From the NCBI GenBank assembly GCA_039621445.1, contig CP154957.1, positions 25,086,938 to 25,150,937 of the forward strand: a stretch of DNA of 64,000 bases. The letters are read 5' to 3'. Positions 33,380-44,371 of the stretch are shown piece after piece. Both the position numbers and the translations under genes were made by a program. The stretch comes from Euglena gracilis (taxonomy: Eukaryota; Euglenida; Euglenophyceae; Euglenales). The notes beneath the pieces are model-generated. The model was not told the DNA's origin, searched no databases, and saw nothing but the letters and a program-made list of their open reading frames with translations. Position 1 is the first letter of the stretch. The number at the start of each line of letters is the position of its first letter.

Positions 33380-34126
33380 AAAACCTATTTTCTGGGCCCG
33401 ACGCCTGTCTTGAAATTCTACTGACATTAACGGATTTCAGGCTGAAATTGTTTATGTCGGTCGATTTCCATTCAGGCGCCCGTTTATGTCGGTCGATTTC
33501 CATTCAGGCGCCCGTTTATGTCAGTCGATTTCCATTCAGGCGCCCGTTTATGTCGGTCGATTTCCATTCCATTGAAATCTGTTGCTGGTCAGATTGGGAA
33601 TTTTTAGTGACTTTTTGGACATTTTGGATCTCCCTTTTTTGAAGATACTTTTTGGTCCTATGGGGTTGTGGAGGCGTTATGGACCAGAAAAAAACCAAAT
33701 TTTGTGGTCAGGTGATCACAGCTGGCTGAACTTTGGATGGAACAGACGGAAGGACGGAGCTGAAGATTATCATTTTCTGGGACTTCAGAAAAAGCATTCC
33801 GCAAATTTGCCCTGTTGTTATCACTGGTCATCTGAAAGAAAAGCTTTTGGGAGAGGAGTGATTTGGCCACGTTAAACTTCAGGCGCCCGTTAGTGTCGGT
33901 CGATTTCCATTCAGGCGCCCGTTAATGGGCCAAAAACCACTTTTTTGACCATATTTCCGTCCAGGCGGTTCGGTCGAATGAATATCAAGACAGGCGTCGG
34001 GCCCAGACAAAATAGGTTTTAGAAAAATCGACCGACACTAACAGATTCAGCAGGGGCGCCGGGCGGCTCGCTTCGCTCGCTCGCGCCCGGCGCCCCTGCT
34101 GAATCTGTTAGTGTCGGTCGATTTTT
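33380..34126. mobile_element. G: relative of recombinase element B, no gene
   Basis: The left end AACCTATTTTCTGGGCCCGA and its right complement (about 33986-34020) match the ends of element B at 47894. Four direct ~32-bp units, GTCGGTCGATTTCCATTCAG plus GCGCCCGTTTAT, lie at left and two at right. A hairpin of about 104 bp, with arms ATCGACCGACACTAACAGAT outward to CCCGGCGCCCC and loop GCTCGCTTCGCTCGC, closes the right side at 34023-34126. The 300-bp interior has no recognisable recombinase sequence. Confidence 0.75.
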
Positions 34127-34139
34127 GTATAGAAAAAAA

Positions 34140-35350
34140 AAAACATCCTTTTAAGGGGGTGGGGGGTGTGCGTCGCGGGGGGGGGGGGTCCTGGGGGGGT
34201 TACGAAGGGGGGGTCGCGGGGTCAAATAAGGGGGGGGGTCAAATAAGGGGGGTCAAAAATTCCTTTAGAAAGGGCAAAAAAAATTTGGCGCCTTCGGCGC
34301 ATGAAAATTTTTTTCCCAGACCCAAATGCTCAATTAAGGGGGGGGGGGTCAAAATTCCGTTTTGGGTGGGGAAATGCACCAGTTTTTGGCACTTCTTTCA
34401 AAAAAATTTTGGCCATTTTTGGGTGTGAAAGTGCATTGGGCGGACAAGGATACAAGAAAGTTCATTGTTTTTTTTTAAAAAAAATGCTTTTAAAAAAAGA
34501 ATGGCAAAGATCGATTGTCGGGTCACGGGGGAGGTCACGGAGGTGTAACTGGGGGGGGGGGGGGCACGGGGGGGGTACCCCCTAAGAAAAAATATGTTTT
34601 TAAAAAAAACAAAAAAAACCTCATGGCGGTTTGGGGGAATTTTTTTTTGAAACTTTTTTTTTTAAAAAAAGGTCTTTTTTCATCTCTACAGCCTCGTAGT
34701 CCATTAAAGGTGCCGGACGAAGGGTCTGGAAAAACTAAAAATACGTCACTTTTGATGACCAAAAAAAATGATCTTAAAAAATTTTCCTCAAAAAATGGCC
34801 ATTTTGCAAGGAAAAGGGTCATTCTAAAAAAGAAAATATGTTTTTGTGTGGTTTTTTTGGAAAAAAAAACATATTTTTTGTTCTTTGTTGAAGAACAAAA
34901 AAACGTCAACCCTGGCTCAATTCCGCATGGTGTGCCAAGGGGGAGTGATTGAAGCTGCTTCCTGCCTTTCTGCTAAGTGTTAAAGTGAAAATACTGGCTA
35001 CCACTTTTTTTACAAGACACAAATATTTTGCAAAATGCATCTGAATTTCGCAAAATCCACCATTGACAACCTCAATTGGACGAAAAATGTCGCAACTGTC
35101 TCGGGGGTAGGCAGTACAGTTGTGATTTCCTGGGGACCCCCCCCTCCCCCCCCCCCCTGTACAAGCTTCCCAACCCCCGACCCCCCCCCTCGGACCCCCC
35201 CCCCCCCCCCCCGTGCCTTTTCCTTGGGCTGTTCGGTCGGCTGGAAGGGACCTGGGTACCCCCCCCATTGTGTACCTCCCCCCCCATTGTGTACCCCCCC
35301 CCCAATTTCGGCCTCCCGGGGGGAGGTACATAATGGGGGGGGGATGGTAC
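34140..35350. other. G-run and poly-T text, no gene
   Basis: GGGGGGTC repeats, then TTTTTTTTAAAAAAAA blocks (34460-34880) of the kind also seen at 36040, 40640, 43660 and 49250. Then comes a GGCAGTACAGTTG...GGGGACCCCCCC unit (35105-35160), repeated at 33235, 35990, 37659 and, inverted, at 51020-51060. Confidence 0.45.
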
Positions 35351-35756
35351 ATTCATTACGGAGCGCGACTCGGCCATCCTTGCCTTGCACACACAAGGGG
35401 ATTTTGTTATTTTGGGCGGGGGGGGGTTAGGGTTAGGCCGCCCCCCCCCCCCGGAGGAGGCCGTAGGCCGACTAAGTTCGCGTATATTGCAAATTAACCA
35501 CAAAAATTGAACCCCGAATGGAAATTTTGGAAAATATTTGGATAAAAATTTTTGGAGGGGGGGGGCTTAAAAAATTTTTAGAGGGGGGGGTGGACTTAAA
35601 ATTGGTGGTCGGCCCGACCATGGTCAGTAGACTTGGTCGCTAGCGACCGGTCGCTAGCGACCACCAAAAGTTCCATGGCCAATAATCCGCAATGAGCCCG
35701 CTCGCACCCCCCCCCCCTGGACCCCCCCTCCCCCCACTGTGCCTAGCACAGCCAAG

Positions 35757-35905
35757 AAAAAAAATTTGTGAAAAAATCGCGACTTTTTTGAGGCCCAAAG
35801 ATGACCAAAAATGACCATTTTCGGACATAAAATGGCAAATTTTGGCCCAAAAATGGCAAAAAATGACCACTTTTTGGACCCGAAAATCACCGATTTTAGG
35901 ATGCA
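35757..35905 (+). repeat. U repeat, copy 2
   Basis: The same text as 29487-29690 without the GCGCGCTCTGCGC segment. It is followed by CGCCCGCGCGGCCGCCC and a C run. Confidence 0.85.
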
Positions 35906-36249
35906 CGCCGCCCGCGCGGCCGCCCTCGGACCCCCCCCCCCCCCCCCCCCCGCAGCCGCCCGCGCGGTCGCTCGCCCCCCCCCCTCACGGCAATACAGTT
36001 GGGGTTTTTTGGGGACCTCCCCTTGTACCAGGGTTGACGTTTTTTTTGTTTTTTTTAGAAAAAACAAAAAAACATGTTTTTTTTAAAAAAACGCAAAAAA
36101 AACATTTTTTTTGAAAAAGCAAAAATTGACCTTTTTCCTTGCGAAATGACCATTTTTTTGAAGAAAATTTTTCGCGGGTGGTTCGGGTCACGAGGGGGGG
36201 GGGTCCCGGGGGGTCACGGGGGGGGGGGGTCACGAGGGGGGGTCACATT

Positions 36250-36830
36250 TTCGGTGGCCAGATTAGAAATCACCGAAAAAGAATTTTTGGGAAAAAATCC
36301 TTTTTAGGCTCGCTCCAAAATAGGAATCCCCCAAACGAAAATTAGGAAATCTACCGGAATATTTTGTCAAATTAGGCATCACCAGCCAAGTTTTTCAGAA
36401 AAAATGGCCGAAACGGGTCTTAGGTCGGGTTGGGGGAGGGGGGTCATGGGGGGAACACCCCCTGTGAAGTTTTTTTTTTTCCAAATATGTGAAAGTATTT
36501 CCAAATCTGTGTTTTCTGGTGCGAAAAATCATGCTTTCAACCCAAGGGGGTGGTTCGGGTCACGGGGGGGGTCACGGGGGGGGGGGGGGTCACGGGGGGG
36601 GTCACGGGGGGAACACCACATTTTTGGTGGCAAAATTAGGAATCACCGAGTCGGAATTTTTGGAGAAAAATTCCACAAATTAGGAATCCCCACACCTAAA
36701 ATTAGGATTTTGACACCAAATTAGGAATCACCAAGCCCAAATTTGAAAAATTTACGCCTCAAAATTAGGAATCTGCCCCAGAATTTTATCAAATTAGGCA
36801 TCACCATCCAATATTTTTCCTGACAAAATT
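36250..36830. repeat. AAATTAGGAATC arrays with GGGTCACGGGGG blocks
   Basis: Two rounds of [TTCGGGTCACGGGGGG repeats, then GGTGGC(C/A)A(G/A)ATTAG(A/G)AATCACCGA, then AAATTAGGAAT(C) units, then ATCAAATTAGGCATCACCA]. This suggests a tandemly duplicated ~300-bp module. A third, partial one is at 36841-36880. Confidence 0.7.
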
Positions 36831-37136
36831 TCGCCGAAAAGGGTCCTTGTTCGGGTCACGGGGGTCACGGGGGGAACACCCCCCAAAAAAATGAATGTTG
36901 AAGAGATAAAAAATGCACTTTTTCCCAAAAAAAAACATTGCAAAAATTTTTCCCCCAAACCCTCCATGACGATTTTTTTGTTCTTTTTTTAAAAAACATA
37001 TTTTTTTTTGAAAAAACATGTTTTTTTTTTTCAAAAAAAACAAGCCGTCAACCTTGCCTTGTACAGTTGGAATTTTCGGGACCCCCCCTGGTGCCAACCC
37101 CCCCGAGATAGATGAAAATTTTGACACCCAAAATTG

Positions 37137-37592
37137 CCTTTTTACTGGCAGTGGCTGAAAACTCCCCCACCCTAGGGCCGCATTTTTCGGACCATTTTAG
37201 GGGGGGGAAATTTTCGGACCCCTGGAGCTCAAGCCCCGGCCGTGTCACAGAGAACCATGGAATCTGAACCTAAGATGGACATAGCACCTGTTGGTGCACG
37301 AAACTCAAATATGGCTGTTTGTTGAAGACCATTTTGCATTGGACTACAACATTTGTTTCATAGTGGTTCACAAGGACAAAAAATCGCTACCACAGCATGT
37401 ATAAAAAAAAAAGAATTCCTTCCAAAAAGCCCTTGCCTTGCGCCTTTGTTGACTTTTTTGGGGGGGGACCGGGCTTTTTCAAGGGGGGGGATTTTCGGAC
37501 CCCTGGAAGCATAAGGTAGAACCGCCAAAATCTGGCCGATTTGAGGGGGGGGGGATTTTCGGGGGGGGGGGTTAGCCACTGCCAGTAGAACA
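37137..37592 (+). mobile_element. V1: TIR element, inverted twin of V2
   Basis: Ends CTGGCAGTGGCTGAAAACTC and GTTAGCCACTGCCAG are inverted repeats. The interior contains ACAGAGAACCATGGAATCTG and GCACCTGTTGGTGCACGAAA. The whole element recurs inverted at 38616-39085 with high similarity. CAGTGGC-type ends fit hAT elements, but I did not find a clean 8-bp duplication. Confidence 0.75.
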
Positions 37593-37779
37593 AAAAAAGG
37601 CCGTAAAAAATTTTCCGGCGCCTTCGGCGCCGGTTTTTGGCCGATTTTTGAGGGGGGGTTGGCAGTACAGTTGGGACCCCAAGACCCCCCCCCCCCGGTG
37701 TTGAGACATTACAGCAAAAAGTGCCAAAAAATGCAAAAAAATTCTGACCTCGGGCCCCCCCCCCCCCCCCCCCCCCCGC

Positions 37780-37920
37780 CAACGCTCCTATTGGGGGGGG
37801 GGGGGTTACCCCGTCCATGAGCCCCCCCCTAATTGGCTGATGGACCGTCCAACGGGGCCCCAATTGAGCCAATGGGGGGGGGGGGGGGCAATTGGGGGGG
37901 GGCAATTAGAGGGGGGGGTG
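37780..37920. repeat. TAATTGGC palindrome with long G/C runs
   Basis: CCCCCCCTAATTGGCTGATGG pairs with GAGCCAATGGGGG/CAATTGGGGGG. Similar inverted blocks at 50030-50115 and 50310-50402 (CCCCCTAATTGGCTAATGGG and complement) mark the same small repeat family. Confidence 0.65.
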
Positions 37921-38282
37921 AGGGTATTCAGCCTTGGCGGGGGATCAACCCCCAACTATACGACATCAGTGAATGGCAAGATATGACAGGGGGGAAGAAG
38001 TTGGCACACCAATTTTTGATTGTACGACAGGTACATGATGAAGTTGGCGGGCATATTGTTGTCCATTTTTCATGTCGGTCAAAAACAAAGCCAGTTCATC
38101 GCTAAGGAAACAAACAGCAAGACCTTCATTCACAATTTTGCAAAGGAGGCCAGGCGCGCCGCTCGGGGGGGGGGGTCCGGGACACCCCCCGCCCCCCCCC
38201 CCCCCCCCTGCGCGGCCGCCCGCGCGGCCCCTCCCCCCCCCCCCCTGGACCCCCCCTCCCCCCACTGTGCCTAGCATAGCCA

Positions 38283-38480
38283 AGAAAAAAATTTTGTGAA
38301 AAAATCGCGACTTTTTTGAGGCCCAAAAATGGCCAAAAATGACCATTTTCGGACATAAAATGGCGAATTTGGGGGCCGCGCGCTCTGCGCGCGGCCAAAA
38401 AGCACTTTTTGGTCAAAAATGGCCCAAAAATAGCAAAAAATGACCACTTTTTGGACCCGAAAATCACCGATTTTAGGATG
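38283..38480 (+). repeat. U repeat, copy 3
   Basis: The full-length copy, including the GCGCGCTCTGCGCGCGGCC middle. GCCGCCCGCGCGGCCGCCC and C runs lie on both sides (38200-38265 and 38480-38545). Confidence 0.88.
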
Positions 38481-38615
38481 CGCGCCGCCCGCGCGGCCGC
38501 CCTCGGACCCCCCTCCCTCGCCCCCCCCCGCCCCCCACCCCCCCGCTGTGCCTAGCTTCCAAAGGATTGAAAACAACTCTCAATAAACCTCAATGAAACC
38601 GTCCTTGCACAACCC

Positions 38616-39085
38616 TACTAGCAGTGGCTGAAAACTCCCCCCCCCCGAACATCTCCCCCCCCCCTCAAATCGGCCAGATTTTGGCGGTTCTACCTTATGC
38701 TTCCAGGGGTCCGAAAATTTCCCCCCCCCCCTTGAAAAAGCCCGGTCCCCCCCTCCAAAAAAGTCAACAAAGGCGCAAGGCAAGGGCTTTTTGGAAGGAA
38801 TTCCTTTTTTTATACATGCCGTGGTAGCGATTTTTTGTCCTTTTGAACCATCATGAAACAAATTTTGTAGTCCAGTGCAAAATGGTCTTCAACAAACAGC
38901 CATATTTGAGTTTCGTGCACCAACAGGTGCTATGTCCATCTTAGGTTTAGATTCCATGGTTCTCTGTGACACGGCCGGGGCTTAAGCTCCCAGGGGTCCG
39001 AAAATTCCCCCCCCCCTGAAATGGTCCGAAAAATGCGGCCCTAGGGGGGGGGGAAGTTTTCAGCCACCGCCTGTACTCTATTAAC
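38616..39085 (-). mobile_element. V2: TIR element, inverted relative to V1
   Basis: Ends CTAGCAGTGGCTGAAAACTC and GTTTTCAGCCACCGCCTG. The interior repeats V1 in reverse, including TTCGTGCACCAACAGGTGC and the AAGCCCGGTCCCC segment. The two copies are about 1 kb apart and could pair into a very long hairpin. Confidence 0.75.
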
Positions 39086-39164
39086 CCTCACTTTGGGGGG
39101 GTGCGGGTCACGGTGGGGTCACGGGGGGGGGGGGGGGCGCGGGGGAAGTATGCCACTTTGGAGG

Positions 39165-39352
39165 TAGTCAAGACGCCAGGTTCAGGACAGAACCGGCGTT
39201 CACCCCCTTCGGGCCAGGGAGCACTTAAAAATAGCGTTCCCCTTTAGGCCCAGGGGGGAACAGCCAAAATTTCCCAAAGTTTACTTCAAAAAAGGGGGGG
39301 CAGACGTCGGTTCTGTCCTGTACCCGGCGTTCCCCGGACGCCGGGTTCACCA
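39165..39352. mobile_element. small relic with CACTA-like element ends
   Basis: TTCAGGACAGAACCGGCGTT at left, then ACTTCAAAAAAGGGGGGGC and GACGTCGGTTCTGTCCTG at right. These match the subterminal words of the element at 52589-57750. It is a solo or collapsed end pair. Confidence 0.6.
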
Positions 39353-39559
39353 GAGCGCACCAGTGAATGCCCAAACTTCACCGTTTGAATGCTAAAAACG
39401 GTATTATTGGAGATATAGACATCTTGAATCCCTTGCATACTGTGGGGAAGCCCGTAATTTCGGGCAAGCCCATCCCAACGGCCCAACCCGGCCCGACACA
39501 ACACTGCCCGGCCCGGCACTGCTCGGCCCGGGCCCGGCCAAAATGCACGAGCCGACGAA

Positions 39560-39665
39560 TGCTCATTTTCGTCTCGATTTTCGACTCGATTCGGCGTGAA
39601 AATTTTCGGCTCGAAAACAGTTTTTCTGGGTCCGGGAGACCAAAAAATGATCGTTTTGGGGGAAA
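39560..39665 (-). repeat. single satellite-type unit
   Basis: GAATGCTCATTTTCG, TCGGCTCGAAAACAGTTTTT and CTGGGTCCGGGAGACCAAAA form the reverse complement of the 22.7-27.6 kb unit. It follows a GGCCCGGC-rich stretch (39480-39540). Confidence 0.75.
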
Positions 39666-39741
39666 ATTGTGCAATCCGTTCTTGAAAGTTTGGATTGTAC
39701 TGGCATTTTGACTCCACGTGAGGCCTAATTTTAGAATCGCG

Positions 39742-40189
39742 AAGTTCCAGGACACAAATCCCGGTCCGGCCTTTGGGCCAACGGAATTTGAGCGTCCGGA
39801 TTGACAACCTCCGGAATCAGATCATCCCCGGTACTCACTATGCCCTCAGGTGGTACCGTTCAAATACAAAAGGAATTTTCCAGAAAGAAACAGAAGGAAA
39901 CAGTTGTGTGTCGAACAGAATCCAGTGGCACTGTCCACTGGATTTGTCAGTTTTTTTTTGGCTTTTTCAAAGGGTGGGCGATGCTTTTCGCGATACCTGC
40001 GTGATCCTAATCTATGATGACGGTGTCAAAGGTATCCGCGAAAGGGTTGCAGTCCCACATCTAATCGCTTTTTCTTTTCAAGGGATGGATGAAATTTGAA
40101 GTCTCTTCCTTCCGTGGAACACATGAGCATTTGATGGGATATGTTCAGAGCGTCGATCCAGAAATTCGCCAAATCCTCCTCTTCAAACT
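39742..40189 (+). CDS. candidate multi-exon gene, product unknown
   Basis: Three stretches look coding. 39742-39830 follows TTCCAG and ends CCCG|GTACTC; it reads TQIPVRPLGQRNLSV and RIDNLRNQIIP. Around 39976-40034, VGDAFRDTCVILIYDDG sits between a TTTCAAAG acceptor and GT donors. 40083-40189 follows TTTTCAAG and ends at GTATGT; it reads WMKFEVSSFRGTHEHLMGYV and then QSVDPEIRQILLFKL. The three do not join in a single clean phase, so an exon or the exact borders are missing. No family was recognised. Confidence 0.35.
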
Positions 40190-41590
40190 GTATGTCAATT
40201 GATCTTATCACCTTCGTGTCTTTTGGGTTTTTTCTAGAAAAAAAATTATTTTTGTTTCTGTAAATTGTGCTGCCTTGAATTGCCACTAAATTGATCCCCC
40301 CCGTCCTGCCAAATCGATTTTTTCCAAGAGGCAAGCATTCAGAAGAGGGCATTTGGGGGGGTCGAAAAATTCAAAACCACGGGGGCAGATTTGGCCTGGG
40401 GGGGGGGGGGGTTGGGGGGTCGACCATGGTGCCGGCGGTCGCCTCGGTCGCCGGCATAGCTGGCACTTCGTTTAAAACGAAGTCAAAAAAAAAACACGTC
40501 AAAAAAACAAAAAAAGTGCCATTGAGGGTCCAGGGCAAAAAAAACATTTTGCCTTTAATCTTTGCTTTTTTTGCCCATCCTTGGTCAAAGAAAGACACCA
40601 AATTTGGGATGTTTCAACCATAGCTGGCACTTCGTTTAAAACGAAGTCAAAAAAAAACACGTTTTTTTTTAAAAAAAACACATGTTTTTGCCTTTTGTTC
40701 CCGCGCTCTGCCAAAAAAGGACCTAGTTTGGAATGGTTTCAAGCCAAAAATGCAAAATGGCAGAAAAATGCCCTATTTTGACCATTCTTGTTGAAGACAA
40801 CCAAAAGCATTGGTTTTCAAGTCATTTGAGCTAAGATTGGTTCATCTTCAAAGGCAAAATTTGGACCATTATTTTCCCCTTTGTTTTTTTTTGCCGTTTT
40901 TTTTGCCGTTTTTTTTTAATAAAAAAAAACAAACAAAACAAACAAAACAAACAAACTTTTTTTTAAAAAAAACAAAAAAACGCCAGCTATGGTGGCCGGG
41001 GGGGGGGGTCGCGGGGGAAACGGGTTTTGTGGCAGGTCATGTGTGACTTGTGCGATGGCATTCTTTCCTCCAATTGAACATCCCAATTAGGAATTGCGTG
41101 CCATTTGGGTCCAAAAAATAGGTCCAATTAGGAAATTAACAAATTTTTCGCACTTTTGATTCCTACGCCCTCGGTCATGGGGGGGACCAAGGGCGACTGA
41201 GCCACAGTCATGGAGGTAGATCCAAGACCCCCATCCCACACCCGGACCCTCACTTTTTTTGCAAGGTTGGTCGCCCTCGGTCAAGGCTGCATAGAGGTAG
41301 GTAGAGGGACAGAGGTAGAGGTAGAGGTAGAGTTTTCCAACCTCCTCTATCCCTCTATGTCACCTCTATGTCAAAAACCAAAGGAAAATGACTCAATGAA
41401 GGAATTTTTTTTGCAAGCAAAGGGGAAATACATGAAAGGTTTTCAGAATTACGCAATGTGGTCACATAATTGCGCCAACAACTTTCAAAACCACCAACCC
41501 ACATATTGTGTCTCATCCCCTCGCCGTTTTGCATGTGTTTTCATGCAAAATTGCCATTTTCCGAGCAGATGGGGTGTTTTATGACGCTTC
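40190..41590. other. non-coding with short duplications
   Basis: The word ATAGCTGGCACTTCGTTTAA plus AACGAAGTC occurs at about 40456 and 40619, and again at 49200. TTTTTTT/AAAAAAA hairpin-like tracts are at 40650-40680 and 40900-40980. A GAGGTA microsatellite is at about 41293-41335. No exon was supported. Confidence 0.45.
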
Positions 41591-41629
41591 TTGAGCTCAA
41601 CTGGTCGAGGGCCCGAAAATAACAAAGGA

Positions 41630-41775
41630 TGCCCTTTTCGGTGTTCGCACGTCGTTCCGTTTTCGTTTTTTTTTTCCGAAGTGAACGAGTACACCCAGGT
41701 ACACGGGGGGGGCAGGTCCCGAGACCCCCCTGTGCACTTCCGAAGTGAACTGAACAGGGGGGATAGGGGGAGGGG
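41630..41775 (-). repeat. W repeat, inverted copy
   Basis: TTCCGAAGTGAACGAGTAC, GTCCCGAGACCCCCC and CACTTCCGAAGTGAACTG form the reverse complement of 31740-31900, including the adjacent CCTTTTCGGTGTTCG. Confidence 0.75.
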
Positions 41776-42271
41776 GAGTCGTGGGTCCCGAAGGATTTGC
41801 CCCCCAAAACGGGTGGGTGACCCCCGGGAAAAAATTGTTCCTACACCTATGGGAGTTGTGCCCCCGCGCCCCCCCCCGCGTCCCCCCGCGTCCCCCACGC
41901 GTCCCCACCAAGTGGCTTGGTGTCCTTTTTTGAATAGGCTTTTCTGCAATGTCCCGGCATGCTTGCTATGATGAAATAAAGCAGAGAGGAGAAAGAAAAA
42001 GAGCGTTGCAAAAACAAGTGAGAAATCAAAATTTTATCCTTGCCCCACAAAAAAGCGCCACCATGCCCCCCACCCATATTGTACCCCCCCCATAATGTCC
42101 CCCCCCCCCCGACCCCCCGAAAAATTTTGACCAAAAAAACTGGCCGCCGAAGGCGGCCGGAAGATTTTTTTCGGGTCGGTGAAAATTCGGCGGATCTTAT
42201 ATTTCCGGCCGCCATCGGCGGATACAAGAAAATGGGCTAAAAAAACTCTGTACCCCCCCCACTCTGAGGGA
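41776..42271. other. no gene; C-run text
   Basis: CGCGTCCCCC repeats at 41865-41905, and later a CCGCCGAAGGCGGCC hairpin near 42140. Two CATAATGT-type words also occur in the 32850 and 43470 regions. Confidence 0.4.
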
Positions 42272-42335
42272 CCAGGTTTTGAATAGTGCTGAGCTCTTGA
42301 TAAGCGCGCACCCACCCCTTCATTGACCCCTCCAT
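42272..42335 (-). repeat. inverted copy of the AAAACCTGGT tail
   Basis: ACCAGGTTTTGAATAGTGCT, GAGCTCTTGATAAGCGCGC and CACCCCTTCATTGACCCC are the complement of 184-236. In this copy no GGCCGCC minisatellite follows. Instead the sequence runs into satellite units at 42400. Confidence 0.88.
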
Positions 42336-42399
42336 ACATACCGGCACACCCCATGGAGCTCTTTTGACTGAAATTCATGTGTTTGTGCCAGAAACAGGG

Positions 42400-42715
42400 C
42401 GAAAAAAAAAAAAAAAACGCTCGTTTTCGGCTCAAAAACTGTTTCTCTGGGTCCGGGAGGCCAAAAAACATCGTTTCGGGCAAAAAAAAATTTTCGATTT
42501 TTTTCGACTTTTTTTGACCCGGTTTTGACCCAAAGTCAATGGGTCGGCGGCCCAAAACGGGGCGCCGGCGGGTCGAAAAACGCTCGTTTTCGGCTCAAAA
42601 ACAGTTTCTCTGGGTCCGGGAGGCCAAAAAACATCGTTTCGGGCAAAAAAAAATTTTCGATTTTTTCGACTTTTTTGGGCCGAAAACGGCTAAGTCGAAC
42701 AGAGGGAAAAGTGTA
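42400..42715 (-). repeat. two satellite units (reverse)
   Basis: CGCTCGTTTTCGGCTCAAAA and GGTCCGGGAGGCCAAAAAAC, twice, with CCAAAGTCAATGGGTCGGCG between. They are the reverse complement of the main satellite and continue into the composite repeat. Confidence 0.93.
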
Positions 42716-43455
42716 CAAAATGGCCTGAAATGCCCAAATTGGCCAAAAAAACGCCCGTATCTCGGGCTGGGCGGGGAGCTGCGGGGAAACCAAAATCCCA
42801 GTAGATAGAGCGTTCCAAGGGCTTCAATTTAGGTCTCCGGACATTTCCTTTGATTTTGCATCATTTTCGAGAAATTTTGAGAACATCGAATTTTTGACCC
42901 CCCACCCCCCGAAAACGGCTAAGTCGAACAGTGGGAAAAGTGTACAAAACGGCCAGCTGCGCCGAAAACGGCCGTATCTCGGGCTAGGCGGGGAGTTGCG
43001 GGGAAATCAAAATACCGGTGGATGGGGCGTTCCAAGGGCTTCAAATTAGGTCTCCGGACATTTCCTTTGATTTGGCTTCATTTTGGAGATATTTTGAAAT
43101 TTGACATTTTTTGGCCGAAATGGCAGAGTCCAAAGGGGGGGGGGGCTTATCCAGGGGGGCGGGTAAATCATACCGAGTTTGGACCCCTTCGCGCGTGAAT
43201 AACTCGGGCCTGGCGGGGAGTTGGGGGTCAAACCCAGGTGATTCGGAAACTAGGAATCCAGTCGCTCGCGACTGAAGAAAAAAAAATTCCGGGAACGGGG
43301 CCGGGATCATGGTGATAATCCGTCGGTTCCCGAGGTGGCCCCGACCCGGGGGGGGGGGCCCCGGCGGGGGGGAAGGGGCGGGGGTCGAGGGGGGGGGTTT
43401 CGCAAGGGGTAAGCTTCGCTCTTACCCATAAAGGGATAAGAGCTCAGCGACCCCC
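42716..43455 (-). repeat. composite repeat (reverse copy)
   Basis: CCGTATCTCGGGCTGGGCGG, CATTCCTTTGATTTTG-type text and GAGATATTTTGAAATTTGAC. Then GGCCTGGCGGGGAGTTGG, AATCCAGTCGCTCGCGACTG and the terminal TTCGCTCTTACCCATAAAGG and AGAGCTCAGCGACC. The module order equals that of 18881-19660 reversed. Satellite plus composite thus recurs as one unit. Confidence 0.85.
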
Positions 43456-44371
43456 CCCCCATAATGTACCCCCCCCATAATGTACCCCCCCTCGAAAATG
43501 GCTCCTAGGGGGGGGTACAATATGGGGGGGGGGCATGGTACTTGTTCGCTCCCCACCTACAACCCCCACCCCAACCCTAAAATTTTGTTCTTCAAGGAAT
43601 AGGGTTCGGGTTAGGGTTAGGGTTAGGGTTAGGGTCAGGGTTGACGTTTTTTTTTCTACACAAGTTTTTTTTAAAAAAACACCAAAATTTTTTTTGAAAA
43701 AGCAAAAAATTAACCTTTTTCCTTGCGAAATGGCCATTTTTTTTGGAGGAAAAAGTTCTAAAGTCATTTTTTTGGTCACCAAAAAGTGTTTGGTGAAAAA
43801 AAATCAAAAAAAATTGAAATGCTTTTTTAGAAAAAAGTTCATTTTTTATCTCTGCATCTTCGTAGTCCACAAAGGGTACTGGCTTTCACATGTGCGACGC
43901 CTTGCCAACCGCACCTTTTTGGGATGAAGGGCTAGGAAAAACTAAAAAACGTCTTTTTTTAGAAAAGAAACATGTTTTTTTGTTTCAAAAACAAGCCATC
44001 AACCTTAGTTAGGGTTAGGGTTCGACTCTGCCATTTGGGGGTCGTGGTTTTGGGGGTGGGGGTCGTACAGCGAACAAGTACCCAAAAAAAAATAGAAGTA
44101 GAAGAAATAGAATGGGTGTGAAGGTGCGTTGGGCAGAACAAGGAGATGGTAATGTTTCGTAGAACTGCATTTAAAAACAATCCGTTTTTTTTTGCCATTT
44201 TTTTAAAAAAAGACACATTCTTTTTAGCTTTCATAAAAAAAACAAAAAAATTTTTTTAAAAAAAACGCCATCATGGTACCCAGAATGGTGGTGCCCCCGC
44301 GTCCCCCCCCCCCGCGTCCCCCCCCGCGTCCCCCCCCACGTCCCCAACACCCCCTATGACACCCCTGGGGG
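43456..44371. other. non-coding, A/T runs
   Basis: CATAATGTACCCCCC words, the TTAGGG array (separate entry), and TTTTTTTT/AAAAAAAA blocks similar to 34460-34880. A GCGTCCCCCC repeat precedes the T2 boundary. No exon. Confidence 0.45.
43601..43642 (+). repeat. interstitial TTAGGG telomere-like array
   Basis: AGGGTTCGGG, then about four consecutive TTAGGG units, then TCAGGG. Two more units are at about 44007-44022, and single words occur near 1755, 1860 and 35430. The array is too short to be a chromosome end. It hints that the telomere repeat of this organism is TTAGGG. Confidence 0.85.

Larger units (their letters stand above)
32288..35690. repeat. 3.4-kb inverted pair ending in GGTCGCTAGCGACC
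   Basis: Left arm 32288-32530: TTGGCCATGGAACTTTTGG, GGTCGCTAGCGACCGGTCGC and a poly-C stretch. The complement is at 35500-35690. Inside, TTACGGAGCGCGACTCGGCC with GCCTTGCACACACAAGG is repeated in direct orientation at about 32638 and 35355. A further degenerate copy of the latter lies near 55545. The pair may delimit a mobile element containing element G. No transposase was recognised. Confidence 0.6.

Noticed and set aside
43601-43642. Chromosome end
   Set aside because: Only about four units, with ordinary sequence on both sides.
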